DNA of 64,000 nt from Kingella negevensis (GTDB lineage Bacteria; Pseudomonadota; Gammaproteobacteria; Burkholderiales; Neisseriaceae): assembly GCF_030177895.1 (NCBI RefSeq), contig NZ_CP123448.1:930001-994000 (forward strand). The letters are read 5' to 3'. Positions 34,556-42,431 of the stretch are shown in pieces. Every line of letters starts with the position of its first letter. Positions within the stretch are counted from its first letter, which is position 1. Below the pieces are notes generated by a model, which was given only the letters and a program-made list of their open reading frames with translations, did not search any database and was not told where the DNA came from. The translations under genes and the position numbers were made by a program.

Positions 34556-35362
34556 GGTGGTATCCTGAAAAGTGTGCTGTAAAAAATAAGCAATAAAAAA
34601 GCAGCGAAAACAGAGTATATTTGAGTGTGTGAAAACAGAAATAACTCTAATTTGTCCTCGCTGCCAAGGACAAAATATAAAGAAAAATGGCTACTCTGGC
34701 AATCGTAAACAAAAGTATTTTTGTAAAGATTGCTGCCGTAATTTTATTGGCGACCATAACCTTACCTATAAGGGTTGTCATTCCAAAGCTGATGAACAGG
34801 TTTGGAGAATGACCGTTAGAGGTTGTGGCATTCGCGATATTGCAGCAATTACGGGTTACAGCAAAGACAAAGTTCAGGCTGCCTTAAAACGCCATGAGTT
34901 TGAGCCATTTCCTAAACAAAAACATTACTCTACACTTGAAATAGACGAGTTTTGGACATTTGTCGGTAACAAGTCTAATAAAGTGTGGCTAGTCTATGCC
35001 TATCACAGAGAAAGTGGCGAAATTGTCGCTTACGTTTGGGGTAAGCACGATTTAGCAACAGCGCGAGCACTCAAACAGCGTTTAAAAGAATTACGCATAA
35101 CTTACGACAGAATGGCGACCGACGACTGGGCTGCATTTTTAAATGTCTTTTCAAATGAAGAATGGCATCTAGTTGGTAAGCAACACACAGTTGGCATTGA
35201 GGGTAATAACTGTCGTTTACGGCACAAAGTAAGGCGAGCGTTTAGAAAAACGTGTTGCTTTTCTAAAAGTATGTTTTATCATAAGAAAGTTTTTGATTTG
35301 GCTTTCTTTGATATTCACTTTGGCATTGTTTAGTTTTACAGCACACTTTTCAGGACACCACC
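34556..35362 (+). mobile_element. IS1-family element
   Basis: Inverted repeats GGTGGTATCCTGAAAAGTG at 34556 and, in complement, GGTGGTGTCCTGAAAAGTG ending at 35362 continue into GTGCTGTAAAA and bound a single-frame transposase. The flanks show no 8-9 bp direct repeat: the left flank is IS630 sequence, the right flank IS1016 sequence, so a deletion has followed insertion. Confidence 0.88.
34629..35333 (+). CDS. IS1-family transposase, single reading frame
   Basis: The 234-residue protein starts at a GTG codon. It has an N-terminal zinc ribbon (CPRCQGQNIKKNGY... FCKDCCRNF), a helix-turn-helix (GIRDIAAITGYSKDKVQAAL), and a DDE-type domain with LEIDEFWTFVGNK, ATDDWAAF and the C-terminal RLRHKVRRAFRKTCCFSKS typical of IS1 InsB. 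InsA and InsB parts are fused in one frame with no need for frameshifting, as in several non-enteric IS1 members. No stop or indel is seen, so this copy could be active. An uptake-sequence core (AGGCTGCCTTAAA, mismatched) lies within the gene. Confidence 0.9.
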   Translation: MKTEITLICPRCQGQNIKKNGYSGNRKQKYFCKDCCRNFIGDHNLTYKGCHSKADEQVWRMTVRGCGIRDIAAITGYSKDKVQAALKRHEFEPFPKQKHYSTLEIDEFWTFVGNKSNKVWLVYAYHRESGEIVAYVWGKHDLATARALKQRLKELRITYDRMATDDWAAFLNVFSNEEWHLVGKQHTVGIEGNNCRLRHKVRRAFRKTCCFSKSMFYHKKVFDLAFFDIHFGIV

Positions 35363-35622
35363 AAATAACTTTCATCTGCTTCTACTTCGCCATCAAACAT
35401 TTCTAAATGTGGACTGTTTTGATAAATTAAGTAATCGTAAACGATGAAAGTAATAGGCAGTGGTGTTTTTATTAACACTTACTAACTCTGCTGCTGTTCT
35501 TGCAGTTACACCTGCAACAAATAGCTCAATGAGTTTGTTTTGTTTATACTGGCTTAGACGACTTTTTCTCATAGGGATAATTCTAACTTAATTTGAATTT
35601 CCCTAGTTATCTAGGACAGCCC
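35363..35622 (-). mobile_element. IS1016 remnant, 5' half
   Basis: The minus strand reads the transposase start (MRKSRLSQYKQNKLIELFVAG, then VSVNKN) to VEADE and ends in the CTGTCCTAGATAACTAGG terminus at 35622. One extra base near 35427 (CTTAATTTATC against CTTATCTATC at 8.67 kb) breaks the frame, and IS1 removes the rest. This fills most of the 400-base gap before tolC. Confidence 0.82.
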
Positions 35623-35664
35623 TTTTTTATTTATCGCTGTCAATTGTGCATATTTTATATGCAA

Positions 35665-35691
35665 GCAGCCTGAAAAATCTTTTCAGGCTGC
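35665..35691. terminator. Uptake-sequence hairpin downstream of tolC
   Basis: GCAGCCTGAAAA pairs with TTTTCAGGCTGC around a 3-base loop, 57 bases past the tolC stop. It probably ends the rtxC-rtxA-tolC transcript. Confidence 0.7.
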
Positions 35692-35748
35692 CCTATTTTT
35701 AAATTACGTAATTAATCTTTTCTTTTATAGCGGGTATCACGGTTGAAA

Positions 35749-37041
35749 TCATATATTCTCAATACTTTCTACACCCAATCCACTTTCTTTCACTAGCGTT
35801 AAATAAGCAATCAAAAAACGATAGCGAACTTGTGCTAACTTTTGTTCTGCTTGGGCAACTTCTTGTCTAGCACGAATAACTTCTAAACGATTTCTCATAC
35901 CATGCTGCTGTCCAGTCTCGGTAGATTTTAGTTTTAATCGGCTGCTTGCTAATACGCGTTCTTGCGCTAGAATTTGGTAATGGGTAGCATTTCCTTCTGT
36001 ATGGGCTTGGCGAACTGCTAGTTTAATTTTACGTTCCATCTCAATTAATTGAGCATTTTCCGATTCATAGCGTGCACTATTTTCTCGGATTTTGCTGCTT
36101 AATTCGCCACCAGTATACAAAGGGAGGCTTAATTGTACAGAAACAACAGGTCCTTCACCGTGATAGCGATAATTACGGCTTTGGTTAGATGACTTTTGAG
36201 TGAGGCTTTGATAACCAACATTAGCTGTAACTGTTGGAAAACGGCTATTTTTAGCGACATTTATAGCCTCTTCCGCACTTCGCACAGTCAATAATTGCGT
36301 TTGATATTCAGGATTATTGAGAAGAGCCATTTGTTGCCATTCTGCCAAACTGTATTGCTGAAATTTTGGCAAATACTGCTCAATCAAATTTTGAGTGTGA
36401 ATGGGTGAAATGGTTTTGCTATCTAAACCTGTGTAGTTATTTAATTGATTTTCTAAAACCTGTTTTTCTGCAATAGCGGCAATTTCTTGTGCCAACGCAT
36501 TATCATAACCTGCTTGCGCTTCGTGAATGTCTAGTGCAACAGCTGCACCACGTTTAAACATTTCTTGTGCTTGTTTAACCTGTTGAGCATAAGCGGCTTT
36601 TTCAGAAGCGTGTGCTGAAACAGTATCTTTGCTTAGCAATAAATTAAAATAAGTTTCGCTTACTTTCAATAATAAATCTTCACTTTTAGCATTGAATCGT
36701 TGTTCAGCTGCTTGGCTGTTATATTTGCTTTGACGATATTGTGCCATTTTACTGGCATCAAATAATGTTTGACTCAGTTGTATATTCCAAGTTTTAGATT
36801 TTTTTGTGCTAGACACAGAAGGGGGCTGATGCTGATAATTAGCATTTGCTGCAATATGTGGCAAAAAAGCAGCTCTTGCTTGTTTACGTTGCTCCATACT
36901 GGCATCACGTTGAAATTGAGCTGATTGATAATCTGCTGAGTATTCCTTAGCTGCTGCCCACGCTTCTTGTAGTGTAAATGCATTGACAGATTGAGTACAA
37001 AATAGACTAAATATCAAATATAAAGGTGAAATTTTTTTCAT
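35749..37041 (-). CDS. tolC: TolC-family outer membrane channel of the RTX export system
   Basis: The 430-residue protein begins with a signal peptide (ISPLYLIFSLFCTQSVNA, cleavage before FTLQEAW) and consists of two outer membrane efflux repeats, as shown by FTLQEAWAAAKEYSADYQSA and, after about 200 residues, LAEWQQMALLNNPEYQTQLL. It forms the trimeric outer-membrane tunnel that completes the type I secretion path with RtxB and RtxD. It is the fifth gene of the rtx locus in Kingella, downstream of rtxA and separated from it by a strong hairpin, so its expression may be partly uncoupled from the toxin. Confidence 0.92.
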   Translation of the reverse strand: MKKISPLYLIFSLFCTQSVNAFTLQEAWAAAKEYSADYQSAQFQRDASMEQRKQARAAFLPHIAANANYQHQPPSVSSTKKSKTWNIQLSQTLFDASKMAQYRQSKYNSQAAEQRFNAKSEDLLLKVSETYFNLLLSKDTVSAHASEKAAYAQQVKQAQEMFKRGAAVALDIHEAQAGYDNALAQEIAAIAEKQVLENQLNNYTGLDSKTISPIHTQNLIEQYLPKFQQYSLAEWQQMALLNNPEYQTQLLTVRSAEEAINVAKNSRFPTVTANVGYQSLTQKSSNQSRNYRYHGEGPVVSVQLSLPLYTGGELSSKIRENSARYESENAQLIEMERKIKLAVRQAHTEGNATHYQILAQERVLASSRLKLKSTETGQQHGMRNRLEVIRARQEVAQAEQKLAQVRYRFLIAYLTLVKESGLGVESIENI

Positions 37042-37110
37042 ATTGAGTTTGTTATTAATGGTATTGATATTTCAGGCAGCCTGAAAATAAATGGTTGAAC
37101 ACAAAATTAT

Positions 37111-37147
37111 CATTTGCCCATTTTCGTAAAATGAAAATGGGCAAATG
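37111..37147 (-). terminator. 15-bp perfect hairpin between rtxA and tolC
   Basis: CATTTGCCCATTTTC and its exact complement surround a 7-base loop, 15 bases past the rtxA stop. No T run follows on the minus strand, so it may attenuate transcription or stabilise the upstream mRNA end and not be a full terminator. Confidence 0.65.
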
Positions 37148-37162
37148 GTGCTATCGCATTAT

Positions 37163-40033
37163 TTACACTGCGCTAGGTGCTAATACATTTTGCGGTGATT
37201 TGTGCGCAGGCTGCAAATAATTTGAAGCCGTTGCACCACGTGAACCAAATGAAGCCATAGATTCAATCAATTTATTCAATGTGCTCGCAAGATTACCAGA
37301 GTCAATAGATTTGCTCTTATTCTCTTGCGCTAATTGTTGCAATTGAGCGGAAGTAATGGTTCCAGTTTGCTTATCTTTTAGCAATTTATCAATTTGTTCT
37401 GACGTAATATAGTCACCGTTTTTACCGATGATTTGTTCGATTTTGTCATCAGTCGCATTGCCATGATAATTTGGTCGAGATAGTGTTTTATACCATTCAG
37501 CCATATTGATGCTGCCTGAACCATCATTGCGTTTAATCATGATACCTTGCGCAGTGCGCTCAATAGTCAATTCAGATAAATCTGCATCAGCAAACGCTAA
37601 TTTATCACTACCATGTGAGTCATACAGCGTGTCATTGCCATCACCTTTACGAGAAATGTAGACATCATTGCCGTCCCCACCATTTATTACATCATTACCT
37701 TTACCGCCATCTAATAAGTCATCCCCGTTTCCGCCATATAAATGGTCATCACCATTACCACCAAATAAACGGTCATCGCCATCATTACCTTCCAGTGTAT
37801 CATTACCATCGCCACCATGGAAGATATCAGCAAATTTAGAACCTTTGAATGTATCACTAAATTGACTACCTACAATCTCTTCTACTGATTTTAATGTATC
37901 AGTTGTTTGATAGCCATGTTCAGGACGTTTTAATTCAAAATCGCGATATTCCAGCGTTTCTGTACGTTTACCAACTTGTGTAGTTTGGCGTTTAATTACT
38001 TCGTGGTAGAACGACCCATTGTTAATCGAGCGGTTTACTGTGTAGCTGCCAGCTTCTGTAGCTTTAGTACCATCCACATTAACTTGCCCCAAACCACCAT
38101 CTTTACTGTAAAACACGCGGTCGTGACCAGCACCGCCGTCCACATTCATTTTACCTTGACCAGCAAAAATATCATCATTGCCCGAACCTGCATTCACATT
38201 CAAAGCAATTTCCTCTGTTTTACCGTTTAAACGTCCATCTTCATCATTAAAGGCAACGTGTTGAATAACTTTTGAGAAATCCAAACGTGAATTAGCTTCA
38301 CCATCTTTAACTGTCCACGATTTCACACGGTTAAATTTTAATTGATTGATGTAAGAATATTTACCATTTTGAACACGCTCACGAGTTTCAGTACCCGCTG
38401 TCAGTAATGGTGATGTGAAATGCAAAGCTTGTGTTTTTTTACCATTAGCATTGCTAATATCAACCACACCTGTTCTTGTGTCCACAGTAACATTTGAAGC
38501 GCCATCTAATTTTTTGCCATCTTCAAATGCATCAGCATAAGCTTTACCACTGCTTACACGGTCGCCCAATTTGGTGATGCCAGCTAATTCGCCAATATTT
38601 GCATCCCAACGTTGTTGCGTAATCGCAATAACACGTTCAGCCTGCAATTCTTTATTCAATTCAGACAGTAATTTTAAATTGCGTTCTAAATAATGCGCGT
38701 GACGGGCATCATATCCATTTTCAAAATAGTTTTTACCACCATTTTCTTTTTCCCAAGCCAAGATTTTGCTTTGTAAACGATTCGCAACGCTTTCAAACAT
38801 TGCTTGTTTAGAAGCTTCCAAAATGCCTGAAATCAAACCTGTTACACCAGCAACCAACAAAGCAACAGGAGAACCTACAACTGAGCCTACTGCCGCAGCA
38901 GATACACCAGCAGATACTGCACCCAATGCTGTATTAATTGCAGTCAAAGAAGCTTCAATTGTACCAGCCCCGCGTTGGTATTCAGCTAATAGACTATCAC
39001 CATCGTAACCAAATTTTTTGAATTGTTTAGCAAATTCATCAATTAGAGAAGCATTTTTAAATTTATCTGCGGCATTCATAAACGCCAATGGGCTGATTGC
39101 CAACATAATAGAAGCAGTAATTAGACTGGCAACTGCGCCTGTGGTTGATAAGCCCGCAGCAGCACGTTGTGCCAAAACATAAGATGAAATGGCTTTGGTA
39201 ACATTACCAATTACTTGATTGCTTAATTCAAAGCCTGCTGCTACTTTTTTCTCAGTAGAGGCGTTTTTATCTGCCAAAGTAAAACCAGCTGAAATGCCTG
39301 ACAACAAACCGCTAATCATTTCTAAGCCCAAATTTGCTTTGCCAAAATTAGGTAAGTTTTGCAATTTGTTGCCCAAACCTGATAAACCTTTGGTTTGAGA
39401 AATCGCTGCTCCCAATCTGCCCAACTGTTCAGAAAATGCTTCTATTGATTGAACGCTATTTGAAATGTTATTGACCAATTCATTAATCAAGTCAAGGCTT
39501 GCTTTTGCCAAGTCAGTTGCACTGGCATCACCTTGTTTTACCAGTGAATCCAAATCCATACCAGCCAAAGCAGTACCTAAGAAAGAACTTAAAGTAGATA
39601 AAATCTGATTGGTTTTGGTTAATTTAGAATCAATATTTGCTGAACTGCCTAGGCTTTTTGCTAATTGACTTGAAGAATATTTTTGCAAAAGTTCATCCAA
39701 TTTTTTAGCAGAAACGGCTACACCAGTTTGAGTAAAGCTTAAAAGTTTTTCTACTGTATCAATTGATTTTTTAGCACTTTCAATATTGTTAGCATCTTCT
39801 TGTAATCGAGCAATCCCTAGTTCATCTGCTGCTTTTATAAGTTCGTTCAGACTGCCTACTTTTTCAATGTCATAATCTTTAGGGATGGTAAGATATAAAG
39901 ATTTTGCACCTGCTACGGTTGCTTTACCTGCTGCTACTGTACCTGTTTTAGCTGCGTGTCCAGCTTTGTTCAAAGCTTGTACACCTGCTTGTGCGCCAGA
40001 TTTTAATTTAGCTTTTGTTGTTACTAAGTTCAT
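37163..40033 (-). CDS. rtxA: RtxA, pore-forming RTX cytotoxin
   Basis: The 956-residue toxin equals K. kingae RtxA in length. It has a hydrophobic pore-forming half (about 150-410, with segments such as GAVASLITASIMLAISPLAF and SVVGSPVALLVAGVTGLISG), an acylated segment with Lys558 (QNGKYS) and Lys689 (QVGKRT), the two sites modified by RtxC in K. kingae, and a block of GGxGxD calcium-binding nonapeptides (about 723-790: GGDGNDTLEG, GGNGDDHLYG). The C-terminal secretion signal ends IESMASFG... NVLAPSAV. It forms cation-selective pores in epithelial, synovial and immune cells. A clear ribosome site (AGGTG) precedes the ATG. The gene follows rtxC in the same direction. Confidence 0.97.
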   Translation of the reverse strand: MNLVTTKAKLKSGAQAGVQALNKAGHAAKTGTVAAGKATVAGAKSLYLTIPKDYDIEKVGSLNELIKAADELGIARLQEDANNIESAKKSIDTVEKLLSFTQTGVAVSAKKLDELLQKYSSSQLAKSLGSSANIDSKLTKTNQILSTLSSFLGTALAGMDLDSLVKQGDASATDLAKASLDLINELVNNISNSVQSIEAFSEQLGRLGAAISQTKGLSGLGNKLQNLPNFGKANLGLEMISGLLSGISAGFTLADKNASTEKKVAAGFELSNQVIGNVTKAISSYVLAQRAAAGLSTTGAVASLITASIMLAISPLAFMNAADKFKNASLIDEFAKQFKKFGYDGDSLLAEYQRGAGTIEASLTAINTALGAVSAGVSAAAVGSVVGSPVALLVAGVTGLISGILEASKQAMFESVANRLQSKILAWEKENGGKNYFENGYDARHAHYLERNLKLLSELNKELQAERVIAITQQRWDANIGELAGITKLGDRVSSGKAYADAFEDGKKLDGASNVTVDTRTGVVDISNANGKKTQALHFTSPLLTAGTETRERVQNGKYSYINQLKFNRVKSWTVKDGEANSRLDFSKVIQHVAFNDEDGRLNGKTEEIALNVNAGSGNDDIFAGQGKMNVDGGAGHDRVFYSKDGGLGQVNVDGTKATEAGSYTVNRSINNGSFYHEVIKRQTTQVGKRTETLEYRDFELKRPEHGYQTTDTLKSVEEIVGSQFSDTFKGSKFADIFHGGDGNDTLEGNDGDDRLFGGNGDDHLYGGNGDDLLDGGKGNDVINGGDGNDVYISRKGDGNDTLYDSHGSDKLAFADADLSELTIERTAQGIMIKRNDGSGSINMAEWYKTLSRPNYHGNATDDKIEQIIGKNGDYITSEQIDKLLKDKQTGTITSAQLQQLAQENKSKSIDSGNLASTLNKLIESMASFGSRGATASNYLQPAHKSPQNVLAPSAV

Positions 40034-40073
40034 AATTCACCTCAATTTTCAAATTTGAATAGACATTATTAAA

Positions 40074-40098
40074 ATGGTTTCAGGCAGCCTGAAACCAT
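40074..40098. repeat. Palindromic uptake sequence between rtxC and rtxA
   Basis: ATGGTTTCAGG-CAG-CCTGAAACCAT is a near-perfect palindrome built on a full uptake sequence. As RNA it forms a hairpin between the two genes, 41 bases before the rtxA start. Confidence 0.7.
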
Positions 40099-40130
40099 TC
40101 AAGCTGTTCTATCCATTTGTTGTTAAAAAA

Positions 40131-40634
40131 TTATTTTGATGTACTGATGATAAAATTATCCTGTTGAGATAATGCATTCATCAGCTCTTTTTGATACTGT
40201 TCAAAAGATTGCATAGCTAATTTTGCATCAACATTTCTCCCATAAAATTCAGAAATCTTCCCATTCGACGAACCTGCGTCCACTCGAATAGCCCTAAACA
40301 AACCATCAGAAAATAACTTTCTCATATGTTTTGTTAAAAGATAACTATCGCCAAACGGTGCAATCCAATCGATAAACCAATATCGGTCGCCAGATTGCCA
40401 ATCTTCCAATTTAAGAGAAGTAACATCATTGATGTATTTCACTTCCGTTTCTAAATTCAACCTTGCCCAACTGCAATAGGCAATAGGCATCCCATCTCGA
40501 ACCAACAATACATACTGTTGCGTTTCAATAGCTGGAATAACATTGGTTGAAAAAAGCGATAAAGGCCAATTTTGGTGTAATTCTGAATTTGTCCATAACC
40601 ACGCGATGCTGCCTAGTTCTGAAAATTTATCCAT
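40131..40634 (-). CDS. rtxC: RtxC, protoxin lysine acyltransferase
   Basis: The 167-residue cytosolic enzyme transfers fatty acyl groups from acyl carrier protein to two internal lysines of RtxA, which activates the toxin. HlyC-family landmarks are complete: LHQNWPL with catalytic His20, WFIDWIAPFGD with Asp89, and FRAIRVD. Length is that of HlyC (170). It is the first gene of the rtxC-rtxA-tolC group; 289 bases separate it from rtxD upstream, with a hairpin at 40865-40895 and AT-rich sequence likely to hold its own promoter. Confidence 0.95.
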   Translation of the reverse strand: MDKFSELGSIAWLWTNSELHQNWPLSLFSTNVIPAIETQQYVLLVRDGMPIAYCSWARLNLETEVKYINDVTSLKLEDWQSGDRYWFIDWIAPFGDSYLLTKHMRKLFSDGLFRAIRVDAGSSNGKISEFYGRNVDAKLAMQSFEQYQKELMNALSQQDNFIISTSK

Positions 40635-40864
40635 TTGTAGACTCCTAATACTATTTTTTTAATTGATAGATTGTATCAAAAAGTTGAGTCTCTATTCTAC
40701 TTAATCCAACATATTGATTAATATAAATCAAAGTATTTTATTTTTTCTAAAATAATTGCTTAGATGCGCATTTTTATTTTAAAAAATAGAAAAAAATGCA
40801 TAAATAATTTCATGAAATATAAATCCTATTTGGATTTTTACTGTCTCTTATTGAAAATAAGAGA
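40635..40864 (-). promoter_or_regulatory. Probable promoter region of rtxC-rtxA-tolC
   Basis: This AT-rich stretch of about 230 bases without genes lies between the rtxD-distal hairpin and rtxC. I cannot pick one -35/-10 pair with confidence. Its position and the terminator before it suggest that rtxCA-tolC has its own promoter, apart from rtxBD. Confidence 0.4.
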
Positions 40865-40895
40865 AAGCAACCAAAGAATTTTGGTTGCTTTTTTG
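40865..40895. terminator. Hairpin between rtxD and rtxC
   Basis: AAGCAACCAAA and TTTGGTTGCTT form an 11-bp stem, with a run of six T on the plus strand. On the minus strand, the direction of rtx transcription, the stem ends rtxD 29 bases after its stop but is followed by only a short T run. Confidence 0.65.
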
Positions 40896-40923
40896 TTTTC
40901 AGGCAGCCTGAAGAATCATCAAA

Positions 40924-42351
40924 TCATCGTTCTCTGAAACTTTCATCTATCTTAGTTTGCAATGGACTCAACAAGTAATCCAAAACGCGGCGTTTCCCTG
41001 TTTTAATCTCCGCACTCACGTTCATACCTGCGGTCAGGTTTACCGTTTTCCCATCAATATTCAAATGATTTTTATCCAGCGAAACAATCGCGGTATAAAC
41101 CAAACCCAGTTGCTCATGCGTGGTCGCATCGTGGCTGATGCTTTTCACTTTGCCTGTCAGATAGCCATAGCGTGTATACGGGAAACTCTCAATTTTAATC
41201 ACAGCATCTTGACCTTGTTCCACAAAACCAATGTCTTTGTTTAAAACAAGAGCCTCCACTTCCATTTTTTCATCATCAGGCACAACCACCATAATTTTTT
41301 GTGCAGCCTGAACCACTCCGCCAATCGTATAAGTTGCCAACTCTTGAACCGTACCATTGACAGGCGATTGTAACGTCATCAGTTGCTTGCGCTGCTTGGC
41401 CTTATCCGTCTGGCTGCGATATTGGTCAATTTGTTCATTAGCTTGACGGAGCGCGTCCAAAGTATCACGTTTGAGATTTTGCGTGTTCAAAGTGCGATTT
41501 TGCTCCGCTTGCGCGATGGCAGCCTGAATTTGTTGAATTTGACCGCGCGTGCTGCGTAAATCATTTTGATTGCTGACAGATTTACTTTCCTGCTCCAAAT
41601 AAGTGTGTTCCGAAATAAAATTTTCAGCTTTGAGTTTTTGATAATCGGCAGTTTTTTGCTGCTCAATCGCGCCCACCGAAACCAATTTTTGCTCTTGCGC
41701 TCGTGCTGATTGCAATTCTGCTTGATGCCCTCGCAAGACGGATTGTAATTGTTCGTCTTGTGCAGCCCACGCTTGATATTGGTTTTGCGCGAGAATTTGA
41801 GCAGCCTGAAAATCGGTTTCTGAAATATGAAACGTTTTGGCAGTAGCCCAGTCCATACGCGGCGCAGTATGTGTTTGCAGCGCGTTTAATACGGATTCAT
41901 AGCGCAATTTAGACAACTGCGCCGCTTGCAAAGCCTGCTCCGATTGCGCCACATCGCTATCCGTGCCGACTGCTTCTAATTCAAGCAGCGTTTCATTCGC
42001 TTGAACGTGTTGTCCATCACGAACGTGAACCGCTTTCACCACAGCCGTTTCCAAAGGCTGAATGATTTTACTGCGGCTGCCTGAAGATGTTTTACCCGAT
42101 GCAGTGGCGACAATATCAATATGACCAAACCAAGACCAAACCAGTGCCAATACGGTAAACAACATAATCAATCTTGCCGCTACTTTAGGGGCAGCAGAAA
42201 GCGGCGTTTCAGTCAGCTCCAAATGAGCAGGTAAAAAAGCACGTTCATCTTCACTACGTGGCGGCGGGTCAAGTTGGTCGCGTACCGCCCATACGTTACG
42301 CCATACGGTTAGATAACGAGAGAAAAAGTCTTTTAGTGCAGAAAACCACAT
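40924..42351 (-). CDS. rtxD: RtxD, type I secretion membrane-fusion protein
   Basis: The 475-residue HlyD homologue spans the periplasm between RtxB and TolC. A cytoplasmic N-terminus precedes one membrane segment (VAARLIMLFTVLALVWSWFG, about 57-76), then a lipoyl-like half (IIQPLETAVVKAVHVRDGQHV), a long coiled-coil hairpin rich in Gln and Ala (about 140-330), the second half (LQSPVNGTVQELATYTIGGVVQ), and the HlyD C-terminal signature region (YTAIVSLDKNHLNIDGKTVNLTAGM). Length is the same as HlyD (478). It follows rtxB with an 80-base gap that holds two uptake sequences. Confidence 0.95.
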   Translation of the reverse strand: MWFSALKDFFSRYLTVWRNVWAVRDQLDPPPRSEDERAFLPAHLELTETPLSAAPKVAARLIMLFTVLALVWSWFGHIDIVATASGKTSSGSRSKIIQPLETAVVKAVHVRDGQHVQANETLLELEAVGTDSDVAQSEQALQAAQLSKLRYESVLNALQTHTAPRMDWATAKTFHISETDFQAAQILAQNQYQAWAAQDEQLQSVLRGHQAELQSARAQEQKLVSVGAIEQQKTADYQKLKAENFISEHTYLEQESKSVSNQNDLRSTRGQIQQIQAAIAQAEQNRTLNTQNLKRDTLDALRQANEQIDQYRSQTDKAKQRKQLMTLQSPVNGTVQELATYTIGGVVQAAQKIMVVVPDDEKMEVEALVLNKDIGFVEQGQDAVIKIESFPYTRYGYLTGKVKSISHDATTHEQLGLVYTAIVSLDKNHLNIDGKTVNLTAGMNVSAEIKTGKRRVLDYLLSPLQTKIDESFRER

Positions 42352-42431
42352 TTTGATAACCTTTTGATATTTTCAGGCTGCATTTTTCAGGCAGCCTGAA
42401 TATTGATTTCTTTTCAGGCAGCCTGAAAAAC

